This document shows, piece after piece, positions 16,264 to 24,832 of a DNA stretch of 41,038 nt (its first letter is position 1; the number at the start of each line of letters is the position of its first letter). The translations under genes were made by a program, and so were the position numbers. The stretch is taken from assembly GCF_945649885.1 (NCBI RefSeq), contig NZ_CALZFS010000009.1:1-41038 (forward strand), given 5' to 3'. This DNA comes from an uncultured Corynebacterium sp. (GTDB lineage Bacteria > Actinomycetota > Actinomycetes > Mycobacteriales > Mycobacteriaceae). A model generated the notes under the pieces. The model ran no database searches. It had not been told where the DNA came from and was given only the letters and a program-made list of their open reading frames with translations.

Positions 16264-17163
16264 ATGTCTTCGACCGTTCCCCATGAGTCCTCCGCCACCG
16301 CAGCCCACTGGCTGGAAGGTGCCCGCCCCCGCACCTGGGCCAACGCCTTCGCCCCCGTGATCGTGGCTTCTGGTGTCGCAGCTTTCCACGGCGGTTTCCT
16401 GTGGTGGAAGGCCCTGCTCGCCCTGGTGGTGGCCTGGGCCCTGATCATCGGTGTGAACTACGCCAATGACTACTCCGATGGCATCCGCGGCACTGATGAG
16501 GACCGCACCGGCCCCCTGCGTCTGACGGGTTCCGGACTGGCCCAACCCGGTGAAGTGAAAAAAGCCGCCTTCATCAGTTTCGGCATCGCCGGTATCGCAG
16601 GACTGGCACTGAGCATCACCAGCGCCTGGTGGCTGGTCGCCATCGGTGTCATCTGCATCCTGGGCGCCTGGTTCTACACCGGTGGCTCCAAACCCTATGG
16701 TTACATGGGACTGGGCGAGGTGGCGGTCTTCGTCTTCTTCGGCCTGGTGGCGGTGCTGGGTACTGAATTCACCCAGCGTGGTGCCATCAGCTGGATGGGA
16801 CTGGCTGTGGCCGTGGGTGTGGGTTCCATCTCAGCCGGTGTGAACCTGGCCAATAACATCCGTGACATCCCCACTGATACTGAGACCGGCAAGATCACCC
16901 TGGCGGTCCGCCTGGGTGACCCTGGGGCTCGCCGGGTTTATCTACTGTTGGTGTCCATGCCCTTTGTCATGTCGGTGGTCATCTCCTTCACCACTCTCCC
17001 TGCTCTCCTGGGGCTCATCGCCCTGCCCCTGGTGGTTCTGGGTGCGCGCCCCATTCTGAAGGGCGCGGTGGGCAGGGAGCTGATTCCGGTCATCGGTGCC
17101 ACCGGTCGTGCCATGGCGATCTGGGCGCTGCTGAGCGCCTTCGCACTGGCTTTCCTGGGCTGA
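16264..17163 (+). CDS. menA: 1,4-Dihydroxy-2-naphthoate polyprenyltransferase
   Basis: MenA, an integral membrane UbiA-family prenyltransferase, joins the IspB product to dihydroxynaphthoate to form demethylmenaquinone. Asp-rich substrate sites are visible: NYANDYSDGIRGTD (about 67-80) and NLANNIRDIPTDTETGK (about 197-213). About eight to nine membrane helices are present. I start at ATG 16264 (MSSTVPHESS, 299 aa), with GGGGGAAG upstream; 16246 and 16210 are in-frame alternatives that add an atypical N-terminus. It is followed by a terminator shared with the convergent DUF4229 gene. Confidence 0.94.
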   Translation: MSSTVPHESSATAAHWLEGARPRTWANAFAPVIVASGVAAFHGGFLWWKALLALVVAWALIIGVNYANDYSDGIRGTDEDRTGPLRLTGSGLAQPGEVKKAAFISFGIAGIAGLALSITSAWWLVAIGVICILGAWFYTGGSKPYGYMGLGEVAVFVFFGLVAVLGTEFTQRGAISWMGLAVAVGVGSISAGVNLANNIRDIPTDTETGKITLAVRLGDPGARRVYLLLVSMPFVMSVVISFTTLPALLGLIALPLVVLGARPILKGAVGRELIPVIGATGRAMAIWALLSAFALAFLG

Positions 17164-17179
17164 GATCAGTCACAAAGCT

Positions 17180-17225
17180 AAAGGGCTGCGGGTGGGAGAT
17201 GCTCTCCCCTCCACAGCCCTTTTTC
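17180..17225. terminator. Bidirectional terminator between menA and the DUF4229 gene
   Basis: aaagggctg (17180-17188) pairs with cagcccttt (17214-17222), with an inner gggaga/tctccc stem and a T-run after it. The A-run before it serves the opposite strand. Confidence 0.75.
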
Positions 17226-17235
17226 CTGCCTTGGT

Positions 17236-17556
17236 TCAGCGGTCTGCCAGTTCGTTCTGGACCCATTGCTTATGGGCCTTGCGCTGGGCATCCCACTGCG
17301 CTACCGCAGAGGTGGCATTGAGCCGGAGATTATCAAACACCAGCATCGACAAGGGGAACGCCACAATCAATGCCAGCATCGCAGAGATCAACAGGGGCAC
17401 TGGGGAGCTGATCAGCAGGGCGATGCCATGGATGATGGCGGTGAGGACGATGAAGAGCAGGATGCGTGCCGCTGCGTAGATGATGACGTTCTTACGGGCG
17501 GAGCGCTGGACCGCCTGGTCGAGCACTGGGGGCTGGTTACTGATGGACTCACTCAC
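17236..17556 (-). CDS. DUF4229-like small membrane protein
   Basis: A 106-residue protein with a short polar N-terminus, two hydrophobic helices (about 25-45 and 50-72) and a charged amphipathic C-terminus (AQWDAQRKAHKQWVQ). The ARILLFIVLTAII stretch and layout fit DUF4229, found in many Actinobacteria; its function is unknown. The ORF track begins with TTG 17565; GTG 17556 is preferred because TAGGGT lies 8 nt upstream on the minus strand. The mycobacterial region has a similar small membrane protein (Rv0531). Confidence 0.75.
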   Translation of the reverse strand: MSESISNQPPVLDQAVQRSARKNVIIYAAARILLFIVLTAIIHGIALLISSPVPLLISAMLALIVAFPLSMLVFDNLRLNATSAVAQWDAQRKAHKQWVQNELADR

Positions 17557-17564
17557 AAATATCA

Positions 17565-17570
17565 ACCCTA
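17565..17570 (-). promoter_or_regulatory. -10 element of the leaderless DUF4229 gene
   Basis: TAGGGT on the minus strand, 8 nt before GTG 17556. Confidence 0.45.
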
Positions 17571-17656
17571 CTCAAACAAATAGCGAATCATCGAATACGG
17601 TTTTAACAGCAGTTTTACGTATTGTTGGGAGAAAGACATTTTAAAGGAGGACAACA

Positions 17657-17980
17657 GTGGGAAGGCTTCTTATTTTTCTGCTCATCATTGCGGCAGTGGT
17701 CCTGCTGTGGATGGCGTTCAAACCATCAACCTGGAAGCGCAATCAACAGCAGATAAGGGCTGAGGCAGCACCGAAGCAGGTCAAGGGGCCTGATGATGAT
17801 GAGGATTTTCTCTGGACCATTGAGAAGAACCGCTTCAAGGAACGCCGTGCCCAGGAGGCTGCCCGCGAAGAGGAGGAAGAGCGGATGAAACGTGCCCGGG
17901 AGCGGTATGAGACCCCGGAAAACGGCGATTCAGGCACTCCAGACAGCGGCACAGCTGGGGACACTCCTGAACAACCCTAA
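17657..17980 (+). CDS. Small membrane-anchored charged protein
   Basis: A 107-residue product, function unknown. Residues about 3-20 form one hydrophobic anchor (LLIFLLIIAAVVLLWMAF). The rest is cytoplasmic by the positive-inside rule and strongly charged, with a probable coiled coil (RFKERRAQEAAREEEEERMKRARERYE) and a low-complexity Gly/Thr/Pro tail. Start GTG 17657 has a near-perfect Shine-Dalgarno (AAAGGAGG) at 6 nt. This is unusual in a window where many genes are leaderless. It lies between the DUF4229 gene and the ArsR regulator. Confidence 0.75.
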   Translation: MGRLLIFLLIIAAVVLLWMAFKPSTWKRNQQQIRAEAAPKQVKGPDDDEDFLWTIEKNRFKERRAQEAAREEEEERMKRARERYETPENGDSGTPDSGTAGDTPEQP

Positions 17981-18024
17981 GAAAGCTACGCAGTTTAGGC
18001 TTCCCTGAAAAACCCACCCCGAGG

Positions 18025-18053
18025 TTAACTTAGGTGAGGCATACCTCTATAGT
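18025..18053 (+). promoter_or_regulatory. Promoter of the leaderless ArsR gene, carrying a DtxR-like operator
   Basis: TTAACT (18025-18030), a 17-nt spacer and TATAGT (18048-18053), 6 nt before the ATG. The imperfect palindrome TTAGGTGAGGCATACCTCT (18030-18048) fills the spacer and matches the DtxR consensus TWAGGTTAGSCTAACCTWA at 14 of 19 positions, including both AGGT/ACCT half-site cores. Binding there would block RNA polymerase, so iron-dependent repression is the expected effect. Confidence 0.8.
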
Positions 18054-18059
18054 GTTGCT

Positions 18060-18455
18060 ATGATGTCTGTTCGCACACTGTCTCAACCCGCTCAGATCCC
18101 ACAGTCCGAGGAGGCTCACCCGGTGGAGTGTCTTTCACAGGAGCTCCTCCAGCACACTGAGCAGGTCAGTTGTTTCTTCAAGGCTCTGGCAGATCCCACC
18201 CGGCTCACGATTCTCTATATGATCGCAGCCCAGGGAACTCGTCCCATCACCTCCAATGTCCTGTCACAGTCACTGGATATCTCCGCGCCCACGGTGACAC
18301 ACCACATGAAGAAGTTGTTGGCAGCGGATCTGGTTACTCGGGAGCAGCAGGGCAAATGGGCCTTCTACTCCATCCATGAGGACAGCATGGATACCGTGAA
18401 CCAGATCTTCGCGCACACCCTGCCCAGCGAGGACACGGCCTCGACAAGGGCCTAA
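18060..18455 (+). CDS. ArsR-family transcriptional regulator under DtxR-type control
   Basis: A 131-residue winged-helix repressor. The ArsR core begins at about residue 37 with CFFKALADPTRLTILYMI, followed by the recognition region LSQSLDISAPTVTHHMKKLLAADLVT and the wing EQQGKWAFYSI. Two cysteines outside the usual ArsR CxC site (VEC near 22, VSC near 36) could be a metal or redox site; there is no classical CVC motif. Start ATG 18060 (MMSV) is 6 nt after the -10, so the mRNA is leaderless. The promoter contains a DtxR-like box; from memory, C. glutamicum has an ArsR-type gene at this locus (cg0527) in its DtxR regulon. Targets cannot be read from the sequence. Confidence 0.88.
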   Translation: MMSVRTLSQPAQIPQSEEAHPVECLSQELLQHTEQVSCFFKALADPTRLTILYMIAAQGTRPITSNVLSQSLDISAPTVTHHMKKLLAADLVTREQQGKWAFYSIHEDSMDTVNQIFAHTLPSEDTASTRA

Positions 18456-18460
18456 GGACG

Positions 18461-18508
18461 AAAATGATCCCCCTGGACTTGGAGAAGTCGTCCAGGGGGA
18501 TCATTTTT
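18461..18508. terminator. Bidirectional terminator between the ArsR gene and ccsB
   Basis: aaaatgatccccctggac (18461-18478) pairs with gtccagggggatcatttt (18490-18507), an 18-bp stem with a T-run after it and an A-run before, between convergent genes. Confidence 0.85.
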
Positions 18509-18514
18509 GTTTGT

Positions 18515-19549
18515 CTAGTTCAGGCCCGCGTAGGAGTGCAGACCGGAGACGACCATGTTGATGAAGAAGAGGTTGAAGATCATGGTGGCCAGGGCCAGGA
18601 TGTTGATCCATGCGGCCTTGGAGTCACGCCAACCCACAGTCGCGCGGGCATGCAGGTAACCGGCATACAAGATCCAGGTGATGAAGGAGACGGTTTCCTT
18701 CGGGTCCCAACCCCAGAAACGACCCCAAGCTGCTTCTGCCCAGATGGCACCGAGCACCACACCCAGGCCAAACAGTGGCAGGGTCCAGATGGCGGTCTTG
18801 TAGGCCAGGTTATCCAGGGTCTTAGCCGATGGCAGTGGTTTGACCACCGAACCGAAGAAGCCCTTCTCACGGCCCTTGGGCTGCCACATGCGCAGCAGGT
18901 AGAGGATGGAGGCGATACCGGAAACCATGCCGATCGACGCACCGATGGAGACGGTGGAGACGTGGATCGGGAACCAGAAGGACTGCAGTGCCGGAACAAC
19001 CGGTGCTGAGTCGGAGTAGAGTGCGGTGCCGCCATAGAAGAGCAGCGCGATCATCGGGGTGATCACCCAGGGCCACATCACGCGGAACTGTGGGCGCTGC
19101 AGCACGAAGGCGGCTGCCAGCATGACACAGAAGGTGACCACGAGGATGTACTCGTAGAGGTTGCCGAAGGGGAAACGGCTGGCCGAGAGGGAACGCAGCA
19201 CGATGGAGACCAGGTGCACGATGACACCGAGCCACACCAGGGACTGCGTCATGTTGGCCAGTTTGTGGGAGCTGGCTTCACGTGCGGCCAGTTCCTCGTC
19301 CTTGATCAAGCCGTCGTTGATGTCATCTGCACCCGGCAGATCGTGGTGTTCATCATCAAGGTCATCAGCTGAGCCGACGCCACCGGCGTTGACCAGCTGC
19401 TTGACGCGTGTGGCCTCACGGCGGGCATCGATGACACCCTGGATGCGCACGTAGTACACCAGGGACAGAATCAGTGCCAAGGCGTAGATGATGAAGGCGG
19501 TTCCGAATGCAGTATCCGAGAATGTCGCATACGTCTGGTTAACCGGCAT
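18515..19549 (-). CDS. ccsB: Cytochrome c biogenesis protein CcsB (ResC/CcsA heme-handling type)
   Basis: System II cytochrome c maturation: this multi-pass protein works with ResB to carry heme across the membrane and attach it to apocytochrome c. The WWD heme-binding signature is present as WGRFWGWDPKETVSF (about 259-273), and the conserved C-terminal INMVVSGLHSYAG has a His. About eight membrane helices plus an N-terminal hydrophilic insert of about 60 residues (DDLDDEHHDLPGADD). At 344 residues it is normal for the family. Naming varies: NCBI-type names call this family CcsB, Bacillus calls it ResC. It lies downstream of resB with a 140-bp gap that contains its own candidate promoter. Confidence 0.92.
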   Translation of the reverse strand: MPVNQTYATFSDTAFGTAFIIYALALILSLVYYVRIQGVIDARREATRVKQLVNAGGVGSADDLDDEHHDLPGADDINDGLIKDEELAAREASSHKLANMTQSLVWLGVIVHLVSIVLRSLSASRFPFGNLYEYILVVTFCVMLAAAFVLQRPQFRVMWPWVITPMIALLFYGGTALYSDSAPVVPALQSFWFPIHVSTVSIGASIGMVSGIASILYLLRMWQPKGREKGFFGSVVKPLPSAKTLDNLAYKTAIWTLPLFGLGVVLGAIWAEAAWGRFWGWDPKETVSFITWILYAGYLHARATVGWRDSKAAWINILALATMIFNLFFINMVVSGLHSYAGLN

Positions 19550-19689
19550 GGGATTAATCCACCCTATTCATTGAAATACTTGTGATTTTATTGACACCCT
19601 ACCCGCTTGAACCAAGGGAAACTAATGTTCAGGCGGGAGTGGTGAGAAACTGTGAACTACCTGTTCAGGTAGGTGAAAATGCGGTGAGG
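19550..19689 (-). promoter_or_regulatory. resB-ccsB gap with palindrome and candidate ccsB promoter
   Basis: It contains a perfect 16-bp palindrome CTACCTGTTCAGGTAG (19657-19672) and a nearby second copy of its core TGTTCAGG (about 19626-19633). On the minus strand TAAAAT (19585-19590) could be a -10 for ccsB. The 2-nt centre is too small for a good hairpin loop, so an operator is as likely as a terminator. Confidence 0.4.
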
Positions 19690-21324
19690 CTAGTCACGGT
19701 CCTCATCGTCGAAGTAGACCTCGTCTTCATCGTCGACTTCTTCCAGGCCGAGCAGTTTGCGGTGGATCTCCTCGTATTCGGAGCCCCAACCTGCACGGTC
19801 GGTACGTGCCAGGCCACCGGTTTCCACGCGGGTGCTGCCGTCATCCTGCGGGTAGAAACGCACCCACACACGACGACGGCGGATGGCCAGGGAGCCCACC
19901 AGTGAGGCCAGCGAAATCGCGGTGGTCACCAGGACCCACACCTGGAGGGGGTCCTTACTGATCTGGTAGTTCGCAAACTCGGAGGCACCGTCGAAGGAGA
20001 CCTCGGTGCCGTCGTCAAGCGTCACGGTGTCGCCTACCTGGAGGTTGACGCGTTCAATCTTCTGCAGCTGGCCACTGTGCATCAGGGAGGGGTCCAGGCT
20101 GAACAGGTTCTGTCCCACCCCGGTGTCCAGGCCGTTGTCACCGCGGTAGATGTCAATGGCTACCGCCGGGTCACGCATGGCCGGATAGGAGGAGGTGAGC
20201 AGTTCATTGTTCTCCCCTTCCCAAGCGGCAGTCGGTGCGAACAGGCCCTGGATGGCCAGCTGGTTCTGACGGCGTTCGTAGAGATCCGGGAAGACACCTG
20301 CCGGTGGATCAAAACGCATCACGCCAGAAGACAGGAAGAAGGTCGGATCATCCGGGCGCCACTGCACGGTCTGCGTGCGGGTTTCACCATTGGGCCAGGT
20401 GACAGTGAAAGTCGGTGCAAAGCCGTGGCCCTGCAGGTAGACGCGGTCCCCTTCGATGCGCAGCGGGTGGTTCACACGCAGCTCATAGTCGGTCCAGGTT
20501 TCCGGATCGTTGAAGATCTCATCACCGATGGCATAGGAGATATTGGAACGGAACATCTCCGCCTGTCCGTTGGGCAGGTAGTCGGCGCTGAAGTCATGTG
20601 CTTCAAAGCAGAAGGTGGTCAACCCGGTGCCATCGAAGTTCGCACCAGCCCGGAAGGAGTCGAAGTTGGCGGTGGCGGTATTACAGAACGTGGAGTTCTG
20701 TGAATGCTGCTCACCGTCGGTGACCACGATGACATGGCCCTCGTAGTAGAAGATCCTGCCCAGACCGGCAGTCAGGATCATGCCGACGATGCCGAGGTGG
20801 AACACCAGGTTGAAGAATTCACGCAGGTAGCCCTTCTCCGCGGAGATGGAGTACGCACCGGCACGGTCTTCCTCCGGGGTGAAGGAACTGGACTTCCAAC
20901 CCTTGAGCAGGCGGTATGTGTCCTTCTGTAGTTCTTCAACGGGCTTGTTCACCACACCTTCGCCGTGGTGCTGCAGGCGAGCCAGGTTACGTGGTGCGCG
21001 GACCACCGGTGCCCGCATCGCCTTGTAGTGCTCCCAGGAGCGCGGCAGGATACAACCCGCCAGCGAGATCAGCAGCAGCATGTAGATGGCGGTGAACCAG
21101 CTGGAGGAGAAGACATCGAAAAGCTGCAGTTTGTCATAGAACTCGGCTAGTTTGCCGTTGTTCTGGATGTACTCAATGACATTGGATTCATTGAGTGAAC
21201 GCTGCGGTAGTAGTGCACCCGGGATCGCGGCGATGGCAAGGAGGAACAACAGTGCCAGCGCCGTACGCATACTCGTCAGCCAGTGCCATGACTTCTTTGC
21301 GTAGACCTTCACGGTTTTAAGCAT
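19690..21324 (-). CDS. resB: Cytochrome c biogenesis protein ResB
   Basis: ResB pairs with CcsB to form the heme export and ligation complex of System II. The protein (about 544 aa from ATG 21324) has two or three N-terminal membrane helices (MRTALALLFLLAIAAIPGALLP; FTAIYMLLLISLAGCILP), a third helix (FFNLVFHLGIVGMILTAGLG), then a large extracytoplasmic beta-rich domain of about 300 residues, and a last helix (LVTTAISLASLVGSLA) followed by an acidic cytoplasmic tail (EEVDDEDEVYFDDEDRD). The RSLNESNVIEY motif after TM1 is typical. The ORF also allows GTG 21357; neither start has a good Shine-Dalgarno, and I prefer MLKTVKVYAKK by likeness to relatives. Part of the ccdA-resB-ccsB series. Confidence 0.9.
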   Translation of the reverse strand: MLKTVKVYAKKSWHWLTSMRTALALLFLLAIAAIPGALLPQRSLNESNVIEYIQNNGKLAEFYDKLQLFDVFSSSWFTAIYMLLLISLAGCILPRSWEHYKAMRAPVVRAPRNLARLQHHGEGVVNKPVEELQKDTYRLLKGWKSSSFTPEEDRAGAYSISAEKGYLREFFNLVFHLGIVGMILTAGLGRIFYYEGHVIVVTDGEQHSQNSTFCNTATANFDSFRAGANFDGTGLTTFCFEAHDFSADYLPNGQAEMFRSNISYAIGDEIFNDPETWTDYELRVNHPLRIEGDRVYLQGHGFAPTFTVTWPNGETRTQTVQWRPDDPTFFLSSGVMRFDPPAGVFPDLYERRQNQLAIQGLFAPTAAWEGENNELLTSSYPAMRDPAVAIDIYRGDNGLDTGVGQNLFSLDPSLMHSGQLQKIERVNLQVGDTVTLDDGTEVSFDGASEFANYQISKDPLQVWVLVTTAISLASLVGSLAIRRRRVWVRFYPQDDGSTRVETGGLARTDRAGWGSEYEEIHRKLLGLEEVDDEDEVYFDDEDRD

Positions 21325-21433
21325 TGTCGTTGCCGGTTCTCTTCCTATGTTTTTCACGTGTGTAGATGCGGTAGTGCTGGTGGCTCATGGCTCAACAGAT
21401 GTGATCCCTGAGAAGGACCTCGGGGGCAGCCTC

Positions 21434-22240
21434 TTAGATCAGGGTGGCGCCGTATTCCACGGTCCACTGACGGACCCAGTTGATGAAGATCGCCCAGGAG
21501 CCGGACATCAGGGCCACGCCCACGAGGATGAGCATGACACCGCCGAAGATCTGGATCTTGCGGGAGTGGGTGCGCAGCCATTCCACACCAGTCAAGGCCT
21601 TGGTGGAACCTAAGGCGATGAGCAGGAAAGGCAGGCCCAGGCCCAGGCAGTAGCCGATGATGAGGATGACCCCACGCAGCGCTGTCATGCCTTCAGTACC
21701 GGCGGATACGGAGATGATCGCCGCCAGGGTGGGCCCCAGACAGGGTGTCCAACCGAGCGCGAAGACACCACCCAGCAGTGGTGCCCCCAGCCAGGTGGTC
21801 CAGCGTTTTGGTGCCATGCGGGTATCGCGTTGCATGCCGGGGATGAAGCCCATGAACACCACACCCATGATGATGGTGACCACACCACCGGCACGCATGA
21901 GGGTTTCTGCATTCAGGGTGAGCATGCTGATCGCCCCGAAAACGGTGACGGTGGCCAGCACAAACACCACGGTGAATCCGAGGATGAACAACAGTGCGGC
22001 AGTACCCACCTGGAGGCGTTTGGTTTTCACCTTGGTGCCACCGGAGCCGTATTCCACTTCCCCACCGACCACACCTGCCAGATAGGAGATATAACCGGGG
22101 ACAAGGGGAACCACGCAGGGACTGGCAAAAGACACCAGCCCTGCCGCGAGGGCTGCGAGGATACCGAGGAACAGTGGTCCGGTTCCCACAACATCAGCAA
22201 ATTGCTCACCGATGCTCTGAGCCAGAATCATCTCATTCAT
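21434..22240 (-). CDS. ccdA: Cytochrome c biogenesis protein CcdA
   Basis: CcdA carries electrons from cytoplasmic thioredoxin across the membrane to ResA, keeping apocytochrome cysteines reduced. The 268-residue protein has six membrane helices with one Cys in each active helix: SFASPCVVPLVPGY (about residue 41) and GWTPCLGPTL (about residue 160). These make up the redox pair of the DsbD/CcdA family. ATG 22240 follows the resA stop codon with no gap and has GAAGAGG just upstream, so it is coupled to resA. Confidence 0.93.
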   Translation of the reverse strand: MNEMILAQSIGEQFADVVGTGPLFLGILAALAAGLVSFASPCVVPLVPGYISYLAGVVGGEVEYGSGGTKVKTKRLQVGTAALLFILGFTVVFVLATVTVFGAISMLTLNAETLMRAGGVVTIIMGVVFMGFIPGMQRDTRMAPKRWTTWLGAPLLGGVFALGWTPCLGPTLAAIISVSAGTEGMTALRGVILIIGYCLGLGLPFLLIALGSTKALTGVEWLRTHSRKIQIFGGVMLILVGVALMSGSWAIFINWVRQWTVEYGATLI

Positions 22241-22864
22241 CTAGGCCTCTTCAACCAGGGGCAGGGCGACATCGAGGATCTCATCCGAGGTGATCTCACG
22301 GAGGAAGACCGCAGCGGGACGGTGCTGCTTGTCCAGGACAATCGTGGTGGGGATGACCGATGCCGGCACACCACCAAGCTGAGCGGCACTCATGAAGGGT
22401 GGGTCATAGATGCTCGGGAAGGTCAGGCCGTTGTCCTCGGTGAAGTCCTGGGCGATTTCCCGGGAGTAGTCACGGACGTTGATGCCCAGCACGGTTCCGC
22501 CCGGAGCATCGCCGTTGCCGGCGGTCTGCAGTTCCTCGTGGATGATCTGAAGATCATCGGATTCGGAACGACATGGTGCGCACCACTGGCCCCAGGCGTT
22601 GAGCACAACAACCTGGCCTTCGTAGTCAGAGAGGTTGATCTCGGTACCTTCCTCCATGAGGGAGTCACCACTGACCTGGTTGAGGGGTTGACGTTCATCC
22701 TCTTCGTAGAGGATGTCCATCTGCCCACCGGGTGAGTGGAACTGGAAGGTTCCGCCCACGGCCACGGCATCAGTGCCCGCGATGTCGTCTGTTCCGCAGG
22801 CCACCAGTGTGGCGGCTGCGAGAATGACGGTTCCGATGGTTGCTGCAAATTTCGTGGCGCGCAC
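22241..22864 (-). CDS. resA: ResA/TlpA-like thiol-disulfide lipoprotein
   Basis: A thioredoxin-fold protein acting outside the membrane to reduce the CXXCH cysteines of apocytochrome c before heme attachment. It has an N-terminal signal sequence with a lipobox (TLVACG, Cys at about 23), so it is a lipoprotein. The redox site is WCAPCRSE (about 92-99), and the cis-Pro region is VIPTTIVLD. Start GTG 22864 has AGGAG about 12 nt upstream. It lies 6 nt after the histidine phosphatase stop and is coupled to ccdA. Confidence 0.92.
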   Translation of the reverse strand: MRATKFAATIGTVILAAATLVACGTDDIAGTDAVAVGGTFQFHSPGGQMDILYEEDERQPLNQVSGDSLMEEGTEINLSDYEGQVVVLNAWGQWCAPCRSESDDLQIIHEELQTAGNGDAPGGTVLGINVRDYSREIAQDFTEDNGLTFPSIYDPPFMSAAQLGGVPASVIPTTIVLDKQHRPAAVFLREITSDEILDVALPLVEEA

Positions 22865-22870
22865 GATTGA

Positions 22871-23479
22871 TCAGATCTCCTGTGCAGGTTCGTTGTAGTG
22901 TACGTCCACGATCTTGTCATCCTGGAACACCAATGAGGTAACTGAAGCCAGATCGCACTGGCGCACAGCCGGGTTGTGCCAGAGGCGCTGAGCGCGGGCA
23001 CTGCGCTGGATGCAGACGATCGGCAGCTGGTGGCTGACCAGGATCGCCTCATGGCCCTCTGCTGCTGCGCGTGCGCGTTCCACGGCCTTCATCACGCGGG
23101 CTTCAATGTCCACGTAGTGTTCGCCCCAGCTCGGCTGGAGTGGGTTGAGCATGAGCTGCCAACGCACCGGGTTCCACAGCTGGGAACGCCAGCCCTTGGT
23201 GCGCAGTCCCTCGAAGCGGTTGCCGGCTTCCAGCAGGTCCTGGTCGGTCTGTACCTTCAGGCCGGTGACCTCGGCGAAGGGTTCGGAGGTTTCCTGCACG
23301 CGCTGCAGTGGGGACGCCGCGAGATAGGTGACATCGTGGTCGGCGAAGGAGGCCGCGGTGACCGCGGCCTGCTGACGTCCGCGTTCGGACAGGTGGTAGC
23401 CGGGGATGTGACCGTAGAGAATCTTCTCGGGGTTGTGTACCTCGCCGTGTCGGACGAGGTGGACAATCGTGGAGCTCAT
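22871..23479 (-). CDS. Histidine phosphatase (phosphoglycerate-mutase-like) family protein
   Basis: A 202-residue soluble protein. The phosphohistidine site is LVRHGEVHNP (His at about 10), with other site residues in ASPLQRVQET (about 55-64), LLEAGNRFEG, and the second His in LVSHQLPI (about 148). Members include phosphatases of small metabolites and GpmB-like proteins; the substrate cannot be told. It sits between hemL and resA, as Rv0525 does in mycobacteria, so a role in heme or cytochrome assembly is only suggested by context. Confidence 0.88.
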   Translation of the reverse strand: MSSTIVHLVRHGEVHNPEKILYGHIPGYHLSERGRQQAAVTAASFADHDVTYLAASPLQRVQETSEPFAEVTGLKVQTDQDLLEAGNRFEGLRTKGWRSQLWNPVRWQLMLNPLQPSWGEHYVDIEARVMKAVERARAAAEGHEAILVSHQLPIVCIQRSARAQRLWHNPAVRQCDLASVTSLVFQDDKIVDVHYNEPAQEI

Positions 23480-23505
23480 GACACCTTCAGAGTTGAGGGA
23501 GAAAG

Positions 23506-24825
23506 TTATGCGGTGGCAGCGGCTGCTGCCCGTGCTGCTGGGACCAGTGCGTTTTCGATCTTCTGGAAATCATCGTCCGTCAGAGCGGAGGAGACAAACC
23601 AGGTTTCAAACACACTCGGCGGTGCATAGACACCGTTGTCCAGCAGGGAGTGGAAGAACGGCGCGAAACGGAAGGTGTCGGCCTCCTTCATATCGCTGAA
23701 GTTATAGCCCGCACCTTCGGCGAAACGGATGGACAACATGTTGGAGGCGCGCTGGATGTGGTGTGCCACGCCTTCGCGCTCCAGGGCCTGGGAGATCAGG
23801 GTGTGCAGGCGATCAGCGTTGGCGTCGATGGTGTGATAGATGCTTTCATCGGCAGCGCTTAACGACGCCCGACCGGCCGCCACGGCCACCGGGTTACCGG
23901 AGAGCGTGCCGGCCTGGTAGACCGGCCCCTGTGGGGCCAGCATGTTCATGATCTCTGCCTTGCCGCCGAAGGCTGCCGCTGGCAGACCACCGGAGACAAC
24001 CTTGCCGAAGGTGACCAGGTCAGCAGCGACCTTGTCCACGCCATACCAACCACTGTAGGAGGTGCGGAAACCGGTCATGACCTCATCGAGGATGAGCAGT
24101 GCACCATCAGCGTGGGCGATGGCGAGCAGCTTGTCATTGAAGTTGTCCTTCGGTGCCACGGTGCCCATGTTGCCGGCTGCGGCCTCAGTGATGATACAGG
24201 CGATCTGGCCGGGGAATTCGGCAAAGGCATTGCGGACCGCTTCGATGTCGTTGTACGGGACAACAATGGTGTCGCGGGTCTGCGCACCGGTGATGCCGGG
24301 AGAATCAGGCAGTGCGAAGGTGGCCACACCGGATCCGGCAGCAGCCAGGAGCGAGTCCACATGACCGTGGTAGCAACCGTCAAACTTCAGGATCTTGGAA
24401 CGCTGGGTGTAGCCACGGGCCAGGCGGACCGCAGACATGGTGGCCTCGGTACCGGAGTTGACCAGGCGGACCTCTTCTACCGAGGTCCGCTTGATGATGT
24501 CCTGTGCCAGCTCAACCTCACCGATGGTCGGTGCGCCAAAGGAGAAGCCATCAACCATGGTCTTCTGCACTGCTTCTAGAACTGCCGGGTGAGCATGTCC
24601 CATGAGCATCGGGCCCCAGGAGCAGACCAGGTCCACATATTCGTTGCCATCCACATCCACCAGGGTGGAACCGTACGCCTTGGCAATGAAACGGGCCTGG
24701 CCACCGACGGAACCGAAGGCTCGGACCGGGGAGTTCACACCACCTGGGGTGGAGAGCCTGGCCTTTTCAAACCACTCGGCGGAACGGGAGACATTAGCGG
24801 AAGTACCCGACAGGGAAGCAGACAT
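23506..24825 (-). CDS. hemL: Glutamate-1-semialdehyde 2,1-aminomutase
   Basis: A PLP enzyme converting glutamate-1-semialdehyde to 5-aminolevulinate, the second step of the C5 heme pathway. The motifs are [17 protein letters not shown] near the N-terminus, [20 protein letters not shown] (about 115-135), [11 protein letters not shown] (about 245) and the PLP Lys in [18 protein letters not shown] (about 270). About 440 residues. The ORF opens at ATG 24834, but on the minus strand TACAAT (24833-24838) lies 7 nt before the in-frame ATG 24825, so a leaderless start giving MSASLSG is likely. Downstream of hemY in the hem cluster. Confidence 0.95.
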   Translation of the reverse strand: MSASLSGTSANVSRSAEWFEKARLSTPGGVNSPVRAFGSVGGQARFIAKAYGSTLVDVDGNEYVDLVCSWGPMLMGHAHPAVLEAVQKTMVDGFSFGAPTIGEVELAQDIIKRTSVEEVRLVNSGTEATMSAVRLARGYTQRSKILKFDGCYHGHVDSLLAAAGSGVATFALPDSPGITGAQTRDTIVVPYNDIEAVRNAFAEFPGQIACIITEAAAGNMGTVAPKDNFNDKLLAIAHADGALLILDEVMTGFRTSYSGWYGVDKVAADLVTFGKVVSGGLPAAAFGGKAEIMNMLAPQGPVYQAGTLSGNPVAVAAGRASLSAADESIYHTIDANADRLHTLISQALEREGVAHHIQRASNMLSIRFAEGAGYNFSDMKEADTFRFAPFFHSLLDNGVYAPPSVFETWFVSSALTDDDFQKIENALVPAARAAAAATA

Positions 24826-24832
24826 ATCGACC

